Source: Agromyces cavernae
GTDB taxonomy: Bacteria; Actinomycetota; Actinomycetes; Actinomycetales; Microbacteriaceae
Direction of reading: 5' to 3'
NCBI RefSeq assembly: GCF_021044935.1
Contig: NZ_JAJNMP010000003.1
Span: 248,001 to 312,000 of the forward strand
Length of the DNA: 64,000 nucleotides
Shown piece after piece: positions 33,717 through 42,105 of the stretch. Under the pieces are notes generated by a model. It worked only from the letters and a program-made list of their open reading frames with translations, ran no database searches and was not told the origin of the DNA. The position numbers were made by a program, and so were the translations under genes. How positions within the stretch are numbered: position 1 is the stretch's first letter; every line of letters begins with the position of its first letter.

Positions 33717-35784
33717 CGCGGTCCGCCTCGCGCTCGGCGGCGACGGCCCCGGGTCGATCCACGGGGAGGTCGACGAGCACCGTCGTGCCCGTCGGCTGGG
33801 CCGCCGACACGGTGACGGTGCCGCGAAGCGCGGCCACCCGATCGCGGATGTTCGCGAGGCCGCCGGTCGCCACCGCGGCCGGTTCGAGGGCACCGATGCC
33901 GCGCCCGTCGTCGGTGATCCCGATGCGCAGGTGGCCGTTGCTGCGCGCGAGCGCCACCGACGCATGGGTCGCGTGCGCGTGCTTCGCGGTGTTCGCGAGC
34001 GCCTCGCGCACGACGTAGTACGCGGTCGTCTCGACCTCGTCGGGGAATCGCTCGCCGCGCACTCCCGCGTCGGCCTCGACGGTGAGCGGGATCGGGTAGC
34101 GGGCGACCCCCGACTCGACGGCGGCGACGAGCCCGTTGTCGCTCAGCACCGGCGGATGGATGCCCTGGGCGAGCTCGCGCAGGTCGGTGAGGGTCTCGCG
34201 GGCCTGGTCCTGCAGCTCGGCGAGCACGTCGGGCGTGAGCTCGCCGCGCTGCAGCCGATTCCGCGCGAGGCGCAGCCCGGCGATCTGCGCCACCACGTTC
34301 TGCTGGATGCCGTCGTGCAGGTCGCGTTCGAGGCGCTTGCGCTCGTCGTCCTGCGCGGCGACGAGCCGCTCGCGCGACGCGCTCAGCTCGTCGAGTTGCT
34401 CGGCGAGCTGCGCGGTGAGGCGCACGTTCGCAACGGATGCCGCGGCCTGGCCGGCGACCGTGCGCAGCAGCATCCGCTCGGCCTCGGTGTAGTCGCCGTG
34501 GAACCGCGGCCCCACCTCGATGCGACCCAGCGTCTCTTCGCCGCGCACGAGGTCGGCCGACAGCAACGGCTCCCCCGCTGCGTCGCCCGCAACCCCGACC
34601 GGCGACGAGTCGAGCACGCCATCCGTCGCGGCGAGCCGGATCCGCACCCAGGACGCGTCGAGGCCGTCCCGGACGGCGGATGCGAGCTGCATGAGCAGGT
34701 CGCGCGGCTCGCCCGCCTCCTCGAGTCGCACCCCGAGCTCGGAGAGCATGTCGAACTGCCGCTCACGGTCGCCGAAGAGCGCGCGATGGAGCCGCCGCTG
34801 CAACCACGAGCGCACCGGGAGCAGCGCGAGGGCGATCAGCGTCGTCATGAGCACAGCGGGGACGACGCGGATCCGATCGGACAGCAGCACGGCGGGCATG
34901 GCGACCGCGACACCGTAGAAGAGCGTGATGAGCAGGTTCGACGAGCGTGCGACGTTCCGCCCGCGGTCGCCCGGGGCGATGTCGAACGCCCCGTACCGCA
35001 GGATGCCATGGATCGCCGCGACCGGAAGGGCGATGAGCGTGGCGTACACGAAGAGCTCGACGATCAGGTAACCCGGCAGGAACACCCACAGCGCGAACGC
35101 GACCATGGCCGTGCCGACGGTCACCGCCATGACCCGCGTGCGGGTCCGCACCTCCGGTGCACCGAAGAGCGCTCGGGTGCCGAGCACCGTCAGTCCGAGG
35201 ATGACGGCCGGCCACGCCTGGTAGACGAGGAGGTGCACGGCCGGCGCCGCCCACTCCAGCCAGGGCACGACGTACAGGTTCGGGATCCCGTCGCCGCTGA
35301 TGCCGATATAGGGCGACATCACGACGTGCGGGGTCGTGAGCAGCGTCAGGGGACCGACGAGCATGGGCGTCCAGAGGAATGCCACGGCGATGCGCTGCCA
35401 TCGCAGTTCAGGCACGCCGTCGGGGAACGTCGCGAACACGATGAGGAGCGCCGACGTCGCGGTGGCATCTGCCGTCAACCCGATCACGTTGAAGATCGGG
35501 AACCACGGCTCCGTCATGATCTCGATGTTGCGCTGCAGAAACGTCTCGTAGGCCGAGCCGACGAGCATCGCCGTTGCTGCGAGCGCGACGAGCACCGCGG
35601 TGCGCGATCGAGTCACGGTGAGCAGCCACATGCCAAGCACGAAGAACGGGAGCGCGCCGAGGAGCGGCCAGGCGAGTCCGTGGTCGGCGTCCGCCTCCAC
35701 GAAGCCCCGCACGACGACGATGTACACCAGCGCGGCGACCCCGATCGGGCCGAGCGTTGCGATGCACACCCATCTTCGGTCCAC
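33709..35784 (-). CDS. NarL-type sensor histidine kinase, copy 1
   Basis: A 691-residue membrane kinase. About nine hydrophobic segments fill residues 8-330. A GAF-like region follows (about 370-470), then dimerisation motif ERDLHDGIQQNVVAQIAGLRLARNRL with the phospho-accepting His, and a HATPase domain (YYVVREALANTAKHAHAT, ITDDGRGIG, GGLANIRDRV). The GTG start at 35784 has AGGAGG upstream at rather long spacing. It is strongly similar along its whole length to the next kinase, which is one residue shorter. Downstream gene: the response regulator, overlapping by 8 bases. Confidence 0.9.
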   Translation of the reverse strand: MDRRWVCIATLGPIGVAALVYIVVVRGFVEADADHGLAWPLLGALPFFVLGMWLLTVTRSRTAVLVALAATAMLVGSAYETFLQRNIEIMTEPWFPIFNVIGLTADATATSALLIVFATFPDGVPELRWQRIAVAFLWTPMLVGPLTLLTTPHVVMSPYIGISGDGIPNLYVVPWLEWAAPAVHLLVYQAWPAVILGLTVLGTRALFGAPEVRTRTRVMAVTVGTAMVAFALWVFLPGYLIVELFVYATLIALPVAAIHGILRYGAFDIAPGDRGRNVARSSNLLITLFYGVAVAMPAVLLSDRIRVVPAVLMTTLIALALLPVRSWLQRRLHRALFGDRERQFDMLSELGVRLEEAGEPRDLLMQLASAVRDGLDASWVRIRLAATDGVLDSSPVGVAGDAAGEPLLSADLVRGEETLGRIEVGPRFHGDYTEAERMLLRTVAGQAAASVANVRLTAQLAEQLDELSASRERLVAAQDDERKRLERDLHDGIQQNVVAQIAGLRLARNRLQRGELTPDVLAELQDQARETLTDLRELAQGIHPPVLSDNGLVAAVESGVARYPIPLTVEADAGVRGERFPDEVETTAYYVVREALANTAKHAHATHASVALARSNGHLRIGITDDGRGIGALEPAAVATGGLANIRDRVAALRGTVTVSAAQPTGTTVLVDLPVDRPGAVAAEREADRVG

Positions 35785-35862
35785 GGTCCTATCGTCCTCC
35801 TGCTATGGCCGCCGCGGGAGAGGGCCATCCGTGTCCGCACGTGGGGGCTGTCCTCCATCGCC
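35785..35862 (-). repeat. Duplicated leader in front of kinase copy 1
   Basis: The block 35809-35862 aligns with 37958-38011 upstream of kinase copy 2, sharing for example GGGAGAGGG, ATCCGT and CTCCATC in the same order. So the duplication covers the upstream region as well as the coding sequence. In copy 1 the stem GGAGG/CCTCC is degraded. Confidence 0.65.
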
Positions 35863-37935
35863 TCATGGGCTCAGCGGTCCCGCCTGCTCGGCCGCGACGA
35901 ATCCCCGGACCGGCAGGTCGACGTCCACCGTCGTGCCGCTGCCCGAAGGGCCCGCGGAAGAGATCCGGACCGTGCCGCGCAGCACCGCGACGCGGTCGCG
36001 GATGTTCGCGAGCCCGCCGCTCGCCCTCGACACCGGGGAGACCGCACCCAGGCCGCACCCGTCGTCATGGATCGAGACGCGCAGCCGGCCGTCGGTCCGG
36101 GCCAGCGCGACGGTCGCCGTGCTGGCGTGCGCGTGCTTCGCCGTGTTGGCCAGGGCCTCCCGCACCACGTAGTAGGCGGTGGTCTCCACGTCGTCGCCGT
36201 ACCGCTCGGCGCGGACCCGCGCGTCGGCGTCCACGATGAGCGGGATCGGGAACCGCGCCGCCCCGGACTCGATCGCGGCGACGAGCCCGTTGTCGCTCAG
36301 CACCGGCGGGTGGATGCCGTGCGCGAGCTCGCGCAGGTCCGTGAGGGTCTGACGGGCCTGCTCCTGCAGTTCGCTCAGCTCCGCCTCGTCGAGCTGGCCG
36401 CGCGCCAGCCGGTTGCGCGCCAGCCGGAGGCCGGCGATCTGCGCCACGATGTCCTGCTGGATGCCATCGTGCAGGTCGCGCTCAAGCCGGCGACGCTCGT
36501 CGTCCTGCGCCGCCACGAGGCGCTCGCGCGAGGCGGTCAGCTCGGCGAGCTGCTCGGCGAGCCGCGCCGTCAGACGCACGTTGGCGACGGATGCCGCGGC
36601 CTGACCGGCGACCGTGCGGAGCAGCGCGCGTTCGGCGTCGCTGTACTCGCCCCGGTGCCTGAGCCCCACCTCGATACGGCCGAGGACCTCGTCGGCGTGC
36701 ACGAGGTCGGCCGCCTCGACCGGCTCGCCCACCACGTCGCCGGCGACACCCGCGGGCGACGTGGCGAGGGCGCCATCCGACGCCACGAGGCGGATGCGCA
36801 CCCACGACGCGCCCAGTCCGTCCGCCACCGCGGCGGCCAGGTGCGTCAGGAGGTCGCTGGGCTCGCCCGCGCGCTCGAGCTCCGAGCCGAGCTCGCTGAG
36901 CATCGCGAGCTGGCGGTCGCGGTCGCCGAACACGACCCGGTGTATCCACCGCTGCAGCCACCCGCGCACCGGGAGCAGGGCGACGGCGACCAGTGCCGTG
37001 AGGAAGGCGATCCCGAGCGGCGTCATGACGTCGACGAGCAGCACGGCCGGTGCGACGACGGCGATGCCGTAGAGCACGGTGATGAGCACGGTGGAGGACC
37101 GCGTCACGAGGCGCGCCCGATCCTCGGCTGCGACGTCGAATGCGCCGTGACGGAGGATGCCGTGGATCGCCACGAGCGGGATCGCCGTGAGGACCACCAG
37201 CACCGCGGCGTTGAGCATCACGTTCTCGGGCAGGAACAGCGTGAGCGAGTAGCTCACGACGATCGCGAAGGCGAACCATGCCATCAGGCGCGTGCGGACG
37301 CGCACCTCGGGATCCCCGAAGAACGCCCGCGAGATCAGCACCGCGAGCGCGAGGAAGACCGCCGGCCAGAAGTAGACGATCCACTCCACGATCGGGTCCG
37401 CCCAGGCGAGAGCCGGCAGCGCGAACGGATTCGGGATGTCCTCGCCCTGCTCGGCGTGCACCTGCACCGTGAGGACGTGCGGCACGACCAGCAGCGAGAA
37501 CGGGACGACGACCACGGGGACCCAGAACAACCCGACCGAGATTCGCTGCCACCTCCGCTCCGGGATGCCGGTGGGGAAGGTCGCGAACATACTGACGAAC
37601 GCGGCGGACGCGACCGTGGAGGCCGTCAGCCCGACGATGTTGAAGACGGGGTACCACGGCTCCCGGATCACGTCGGCGTTCGTCAGCATGAACGTCTCGT
37701 ATGCGGAGCCCACGGCCATCGCGGTCGCCGCCCACGCGAGGAACAGGGCCGAGCGAGCCGTGGAGGCCGTCAGCAGCCACATGGCGAACGCGAACACCGG
37801 CAGAATGCCGAGCAGAGGCCAGCCGAGGGCGGGATCCACGGTTCCTGCGAGGAATCCGCGCGCGATCACGACGTACAGCAGCGACGCCGCTCCGAGCGGC
37901 GCCAGGGCTGCGAGCCATCCCCACCTGCGGAGCAC
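35863..37935 (-). CDS. NarL-type sensor histidine kinase, copy 2
   Basis: A 690-residue paralogue of copy 1 with the same order: membrane segments, GAF-like region, ERDLHDGIQQDIVAQIAGLRLARNRL, and ATPase motifs (REALANTAKHAHAS, DDGCGLG, GGLANIRDRV). The best-conserved half is C-terminal; the sensory half has drifted, with differences in the extracytoplasmic loops. The GTG at 37935 has GAGGAGGA upstream; the apparent extension to 38805 is antisense to other genes and is rejected. Its stop lies 78 bases before copy 1, and the leader in between is duplicated too. Confidence 0.9.
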   Translation of the reverse strand: MLRRWGWLAALAPLGAASLLYVVIARGFLAGTVDPALGWPLLGILPVFAFAMWLLTASTARSALFLAWAATAMAVGSAYETFMLTNADVIREPWYPVFNIVGLTASTVASAAFVSMFATFPTGIPERRWQRISVGLFWVPVVVVPFSLLVVPHVLTVQVHAEQGEDIPNPFALPALAWADPIVEWIVYFWPAVFLALAVLISRAFFGDPEVRVRTRLMAWFAFAIVVSYSLTLFLPENVMLNAAVLVVLTAIPLVAIHGILRHGAFDVAAEDRARLVTRSSTVLITVLYGIAVVAPAVLLVDVMTPLGIAFLTALVAVALLPVRGWLQRWIHRVVFGDRDRQLAMLSELGSELERAGEPSDLLTHLAAAVADGLGASWVRIRLVASDGALATSPAGVAGDVVGEPVEAADLVHADEVLGRIEVGLRHRGEYSDAERALLRTVAGQAAASVANVRLTARLAEQLAELTASRERLVAAQDDERRRLERDLHDGIQQDIVAQIAGLRLARNRLARGQLDEAELSELQEQARQTLTDLRELAHGIHPPVLSDNGLVAAIESGAARFPIPLIVDADARVRAERYGDDVETTAYYVVREALANTAKHAHASTATVALARTDGRLRVSIHDDGCGLGAVSPVSRASGGLANIRDRVAVLRGTVRISSAGPSGSGTTVDVDLPVRGFVAAEQAGPLSP

Positions 37936-38012
37936 ACTCCCATGGTCCTCCTCTCGCGCCGCCTTCGGGAGAGGGACATCCGTACCGACCCTTGGAGGCT
38001 GGCCTCCATCCG
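37936..38012 (-). repeat. Leader in front of kinase copy 2, counterpart of 35785-35862
   Basis: It contains the conserved block at 37958-38011 with an intact small hairpin, GGAGG-CTGG-CCTCC (37994-38007), and the ribosome binding site GAGGAGGA. It shares the 198-base gap with the divergent DUF6220 gene. Confidence 0.65.
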
Positions 38013-38133
38013 CGGTGCGGCACTCCGCCACGCGACATCCGGCCTGCCGTGTTCCGGCGCGCGCCGCCTTCGGCGAACGTTTCCACCAGCGGATGCCCCT
38101 CCGCGGCGCCGCACGAGACAGGGAGTGAAGCTC

Positions 38134-38616
38134 ATGTGCAGGATCTACGCGGGCCTGGCCTGGATCATCGCCGCCGCGGTCGTCGTGCAGGCCGCCGCGA
38201 TCGCGTTCGCATTCGGGGGCGTGCTCAACAACGTCGCCGAGGGCGGGGTCGTCGACAAGGCGCTCCTCGAGAGCGGCGGGGCCGGCGGCACCGGTGAGCT
38301 CGGCTTCTGGATCCACGGGATCGTCGGCGCCGGTGTCATCCCGCTGCTCGCCCTCAGCCTGCTCATCGTCTCGTTCTTCGCCCGCGCGAAGGGTGCGCGC
38401 CTCTGGGCCGCGATCACCCTCGGGCTGGTCGTGCTGCAGGTGACGCTCGGCTTCTCGATCACCGACATGCCGTTCCTGGGCCTCATCCACGGCGCGAACG
38501 CGTTCGCCGTCGTGGTGTCCGCGGTCGTGGCCGCGCTGCTCGCACGCCGCGCCCGTCGCGCCCGCGCGTCGCGCGCGACCGCCGAGGAGGCGACCGAAGA
38601 TGCCGTCGCGGCGTGA
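38134..38616 (+). CDS. DUF6220-like four-helix membrane protein
   Basis: A 160-residue protein with four hydrophobic segments: IYAGLAWIIAAAVVVQAAAIAFAFGG, then IHGIVGAGVIPLLALSLLIVSFF, LWAAITLGLVVLQVTLGFSI and LIHGANAFAVVVSAVVAALL. The histidines at the starts of helices 2 and 4 are typical of this family and could bind haem or copper. GGGAG precedes the ATG. The gene overlaps the multicopper oxidase by 17 bases, so the two are probably made together. Confidence 0.75.
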   Translation: MCRIYAGLAWIIAAAVVVQAAAIAFAFGGVLNNVAEGGVVDKALLESGGAGGTGELGFWIHGIVGAGVIPLLALSLLIVSFFARAKGARLWAAITLGLVVLQVTLGFSITDMPFLGLIHGANAFAVVVSAVVAALLARRARRARASRATAEEATEDAVAA

Positions 38617-40108
38617 TCTCGTGCGGTGCGCCGTCGTCGGCGTCGCGGTCGCGACCGCGCTCGGCGCCGGCGCGCTGGCATGGAGCTCCACGCTGCTCGG
38701 CGAGTACTCGGTCATGGACATGGGAGGCGGCGGCCACGGGCACGCCGCGCACGACGAACCCGGGGCGACGGGCACCGGCGGGGCCGGGGCATCCGGAACC
38801 CTCACGGCGACCGGCGAGGTCAGCGTGACGTCGCTCGCCGCCGACCCCGACCGCCCCGCCGACGTGCGCGTCGAACTCGTGGCCCGGCAGCAGGTGATCG
38901 AGGTGCCCGGCGGGCACGCGGTCGACGGCTACACGTTGAACGGCACGTCGCCAGGCCCCGAGATCCGCGCACGGCAGGGCGATCTCGTCGAGGTCGAGTT
39001 CGTCAACGAGTCGGTCAGCGCCGGTGCCACCCTGCACTGGCACGGCATCGACGTGCCCAACGCCGCCGATGGGGTGGCGGGCATCACGCAGGACGCGGTG
39101 CCGGTCGGCGGCCGCCACGTCTACCGCTTCGAAGCTGCGGATGCAGGTACGTACTGGTACCACTCGCACCAGGTCTCGCACGAGCAGGTCAAGGGGGGCC
39201 TCCTCGGCGCGATCGTGATCGACTCCGCCGCGCCGCCCGCGGTCGTCGCCGACGTCGACGTCACGGCGCTGCTGCACGTGTACGGCGGGCAGCACACGCT
39301 CAACGGACGCGTCGAGGACCAGCACGTGGCGGCTTCGCCCGGCGAGACCGTTCGGGTCCGCGTCATCAACTCCGACCCGGGCACCGCCGCCGTCTGGTCG
39401 GCCGATACGATCCGGGTGCTCGCGACCGACGGGCACGAGGTGAACGCGCCGACCGCCGTCGAGGGGCAGCGGGTCCTCATCCCCGCCGGCGGGCGGGCGG
39501 ATGTCGTGGTGCAGGCCCCGCCGAGCGGAGCCGTGCGCCTGCACGTGGGCGGAGCCCGCAGCATCGAGATCGGCGAGCCCGGGGCATCCACTCAGCCCGC
39601 CCGGCAGCCGTCGCGCACGCTCGACCTGCTCGCCTACGGCGACCCGGCGCCGCTCGGGTTCGAAGCGTCGTCACCCGACCGCTCGTACGACTACGTGGTC
39701 GCCCGTCGCTTCGGTATCATCGACGGCCGCCCGGGCAACTTCTGGACCATCAACGGCCGGCTCTTCCCCGATGTGCCGATGTTCCACGTGCGCGAGGGCG
39801 AGGTGGTCGCGATGCGCATCGTCAACGACTCGGGCGAGGTGCACCCCATGCACCTGCACGGCCACCACATCGCCGTGCTCTCCCGTGACGGCGTCGCGGC
39901 ATCGGGAAGCCCCTGGATCGTCGACTCGCTCGACGTGCACCCCGGCGAGTCGTACGAGATCGCGTTCGTCGCCGACAACCCCGGCATCTGGAGCGACCAC
40001 TGCCACACCCTCCCCCACGCCGTCGACGGACTCATCGCCCACGTCATGTACGAGGGCGTCACGACTCCGTTCACGATCAACGGCGACGCCGGCAACCAGC
40101 CCGAGTGA
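38600..40108 (+). CDS. Multicopper oxidase
   Basis: A 502-residue secreted or anchored oxidase. An N-terminal basic segment and hydrophobic stretch (VRCAVVGVAVATALGAGALAW) act as signal or anchor; a His-rich MDMGGGGHGHAAH follows. The copper motifs are HWHG (146-149), HSH (188-190), HPMHLHGHH and HCHTLPHA near the C-terminus, which together give the type 1, 2 and 3 sites. The residue after the last motif is Leu, so a high-potential type 1 centre without Met is likely. Possible roles are copper tolerance or oxidation of phenols or metals. Confidence 0.9.
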   Translation: MPSRRDLVRCAVVGVAVATALGAGALAWSSTLLGEYSVMDMGGGGHGHAAHDEPGATGTGGAGASGTLTATGEVSVTSLAADPDRPADVRVELVARQQVIEVPGGHAVDGYTLNGTSPGPEIRARQGDLVEVEFVNESVSAGATLHWHGIDVPNAADGVAGITQDAVPVGGRHVYRFEAADAGTYWYHSHQVSHEQVKGGLLGAIVIDSAAPPAVVADVDVTALLHVYGGQHTLNGRVEDQHVAASPGETVRVRVINSDPGTAAVWSADTIRVLATDGHEVNAPTAVEGQRVLIPAGGRADVVVQAPPSGAVRLHVGGARSIEIGEPGASTQPARQPSRTLDLLAYGDPAPLGFEASSPDRSYDYVVARRFGIIDGRPGNFWTINGRLFPDVPMFHVREGEVVAMRIVNDSGEVHPMHLHGHHIAVLSRDGVAASGSPWIVDSLDVHPGESYEIAFVADNPGIWSDHCHTLPHAVDGLIAHVMYEGVTTPFTINGDAGNQPE

Positions 40109-40112
40109 GCGG

Positions 40113-40544
40113 CTACGGCGCGATGTCGGCGAGCAGCGCCTGGAGCCCATCGGCGACATCCGCGAGGACGTCGCCGTCGACGGCCTCGAACTCCCGCTCG
40201 ATCGCGGGAAGGTAGACGCGGGCCGCCGCGAGGAACCTGCGACGCCCCTCGGTCGTGAGCACGGCGTATGCCGAGCGTCGGTCGCCGGGATTCGGCTCGC
40301 GAGCAACGAGACCGGCGCCGACCATCTCGTCGACGAGCCGGCTCACGCGGGTACGGCTGAGCACCACGCGTTCGGCCAGCTGCCCCATGGTGAGACGACC
40401 GCCGCCGTCGCGGAGCTCGAGCAACACGTCGTACCAGGTGAGCGGCATGCCGCCGTGGCGGGTGACCGCGAGGTCGAGTCGCGGAAGCAACGCCGCATGC
40501 AGTCGCAGCACGGCCTCCCACGTGCGTTCGGCGTCGGTCGGCAT
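40113..40544 (-). CDS. MarR-family regulator
   Basis: A 143-residue winged-helix repressor: LTWYDVLLELRDGGGRLTMGQLAERVVLSRTRVSRLVDEMVGAGLV covers the HTH (split at residues 36-81), with wing REPNPGDRRSAYAVLT. The ATG at 40544 is probably leaderless: TACGAT stands six bases upstream and no Shine-Dalgarno is present. It is divergent from the azoreductase gene across a 94-base gap with two matching palindromes, a layout typical of redox- or phenol-sensing MarR proteins. Confidence 0.9.
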   Translation of the reverse strand: MPTDAERTWEAVLRLHAALLPRLDLAVTRHGGMPLTWYDVLLELRDGGGRLTMGQLAERVVLSRTRVSRLVDEMVGAGLVAREPNPGDRRSAYAVLTTEGRRRFLAAARVYLPAIEREFEAVDGDVLADVADGLQALLADIAP

Positions 40545-40550
40545 GCGTTG

Positions 40551-40556
40551 ATCGTA
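40551..40556 (-). promoter_or_regulatory. -10 element TACGAT of the leaderless marR
   Basis: On the minus strand TACGAT is followed by six bases and the ATG at 40544. It is adjacent to the first operator palindrome. Confidence 0.55.
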
Positions 40557-40566
40557 TCGCAATTGT

Positions 40567-40619
40567 GTGCGTGCGCACGTACATGCTATCGTCGGCTCAG
40601 AATATATGTGCGTCTGCAC
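40567..40619. promoter_or_regulatory. Paired MarR operators
   Basis: GTGCGTGCGCAC (40567-40578) and GTGCGTCTGCAC (40608-40619) share GTGCGTNYGCAC, with starts 41 bp apart, about four helical turns. The first is close to the marR -10 box and the second ends 20 bases before the azoreductase ATG. Confidence 0.68.
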
Positions 40620-40638
40620 GCAATGAAAGGACCAGCGC

Positions 40639-41292
40639 ATGACCACACTCCTGCACATCTCCGCGTCACCCCGCGGCGAGGCATCCGAGTCGCTCGCCAT
40701 CGCCCGCACGTTCATCGATGCCTTCAACGCGGCCGGTCCCACGACCACCGTCGACGAGTGGGACCTGTGGGACGGCTCGCTCCCCTCATTCGGCCCCGAC
40801 GGCGCGGGCGCGAAGATGCGCATCTTCGCCGGCGAGCAGCCGGTCGGCCCCCAGGAAACGGAATGGCATCGGGCCCGCCTCGCGTTCGAGCGGTTCGCCG
40901 CCGCCGACCTCTACCTCTTCAGCCTGCCGATGTGGAACGGGGGCATTCCCTACATCGCCAAGCAGTTCATCGACGTCGTCAGCCAGCCCGGCATGGTGTT
41001 CGGCTTCGATCCCGAAGTCGGCTACACGGGCCTGCTCAGCGGGCGCCGCGCAGCTGTCGTCTACACGAGCGCGGTGTACGGCGACGATCGTCCGTCGTCG
41101 TTCGGCAGCGATTTCCAGCGGCCGTACTTCCACGACTGGCTGAACTGGGCGGGCATCACGGATGTCTCGTCCGTCACGTTCCGGCCGAACCTCGCCATCG
41201 CCGATGCCGAACCCGGCCGGCGGGCCGCGCACGACGAAGCCCGTCGGATCGGCGCCGAGTTCGGCCGGGACGCGATGCGCCTCGCGTCCTGA
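40639..41292 (+). CDS. azoR: FMN-dependent NADH-azoreductase
   Basis: A 217-residue flavodoxin-like quinone/azo reductase. The FMN phosphate loop reads ISASPRGEASESLAIA. The second loop is PMWNGGIPYIAKQFIDVVSQPGMVFGF and the third is AAVVYTSAVYG. The enzyme is cytoplasmic and performs two-electron reduction of quinones, nitro or azo compounds. AAAGGA precedes the ATG. Control by the divergent MarR protein is strongly suggested by the operators. Confidence 0.88.
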   Translation: MTTLLHISASPRGEASESLAIARTFIDAFNAAGPTTTVDEWDLWDGSLPSFGPDGAGAKMRIFAGEQPVGPQETEWHRARLAFERFAAADLYLFSLPMWNGGIPYIAKQFIDVVSQPGMVFGFDPEVGYTGLLSGRRAAVVYTSAVYGDDRPSSFGSDFQRPYFHDWLNWAGITDVSSVTFRPNLAIADAEPGRRAAHDEARRIGAEFGRDAMRLAS

Positions 41293-41328
41293 CCGCCTCC
41301 CCGGCCGTCGCCTCAGAGGAACAGATGC

Positions 41329-42012
41329 TCAGCGGGCGCCGTAGGCGGCGAGGAACACCCGCACCGCCGCGCGCACGTGCTCGGTGCGCTCGGGCGCGGT
41401 CGGGATGGCCGAGTCGCCGAGCAGCATGGCGCGGTTCACCGGTTCGCCCATCACGAGCCAGTTGAATGCGGTGGCCGCCGCGGTCGCGTCGTCGACGTGC
41501 AGCAGGTCGCGTTCCGCCAGACGCTCGAACATCGCCGCCAGCATGCCGACGGCCCGCTTCGGGCCGTGCTCGTACAGCGCCTCGGCGAGGTCGGGGAACC
41601 GGCCGACCTCGCCGATCACGAGACGCCGCAGCTGCAGCAGCTTCGGCGTCATCACGACGTCGAGCTGCCGATCGGCGTAGGCCTCGAGGAATTCGACGAG
41701 GTCGTCGCCGTCGGCAGGGTCGGCGATGTCGTGGTGCACGCGGTCGCCGGCGGCATCGGTCATCGAGGTGACCAGCTCGACGAACAGCGCCTCTTTACTG
41801 CCGAAGTGCTTGTAGACGGTCTGCTTCGACACGCGCGACCGCGCGGCGAGCTCGTCCATGTTCGTGCCGAGGTAGCCGCCTGCGAGGAACATCTCTTCGG
41901 CGGCGGCGAGGATCGCGCGGTGCTTGCGCTCGGAGCGCCCGATCGGCTCCGCGCCTGCGTCACCAACCGTCACCACGTCGGGAGGCGTCGCCGCCACGAC
42001 TCGATCACCCAT
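41329..42012 (-). CDS. TetR-family regulator
   Basis: A 227-residue regulator with HTH at residues about 28-75 (SERKHRAILAAAEEMFLAGG, then MDELAARSRVSKQTVYKHFGSKEALF) and a C-terminal TetR_C-type ligand domain. GAGGGG precedes the ATG. It is divergent from the alpha/beta hydrolase gene; an inverted repeat pair lies in the 93-base gap between them. Confidence 0.9.
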   Translation of the reverse strand: MGDRVVAATPPDVVTVGDAGAEPIGRSERKHRAILAAAEEMFLAGGYLGTNMDELAARSRVSKQTVYKHFGSKEALFVELVTSMTDAAGDRVHHDIADPADGDDLVEFLEAYADRQLDVVMTPKLLQLRRLVIGEVGRFPDLAEALYEHGPKRAVGMLAAMFERLAERDLLHVDDATAAATAFNWLVMGEPVNRAMLLGDSAIPTAPERTEHVRAAVRVFLAAYGAR

Positions 42013-42041
42013 CGCGAACCCCTCGTCGTTGACACCCAGTA

Positions 42042-42092
42042 CTGATCAGTCTAGTCTGCTCGGAACGGAACTATACGGTCTAGTTTGATCAG
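42042..42092. promoter_or_regulatory. Inverted TetR operator halves between regulator and hydrolase
   Basis: CTGATCAGTCTAG (42042-42054) and CTAGTTTGATCAG (42080-42092) are inverted relative to each other and match at 11 of 13 positions. The first contains the perfect palindrome ACTGATCAGT (42041-42050). The second ends 13 bases before the hydrolase ATG. Confidence 0.62.
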
Positions 42093-42105
42093 AAGGGACA
42101 CGACG

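Noticed and set aside
33673..38616. A plus-strand open frame of about 1647 codons through the two histidine kinase genes
   Set aside because: It is antisense to two clear kinases with full motifs, shows only Arg/His/Asp-rich composition, and is an effect of high GC third positions. Only its last 160 codons (DUF6220 from 38134) are real.
37936..38805. N-terminal extension of kinase copy 2 to 980 residues
   Set aside because: It would be antisense to the DUF6220 and oxidase genes. The GTG at 37935 has a ribosome binding site and gives the same length as the paralogue.
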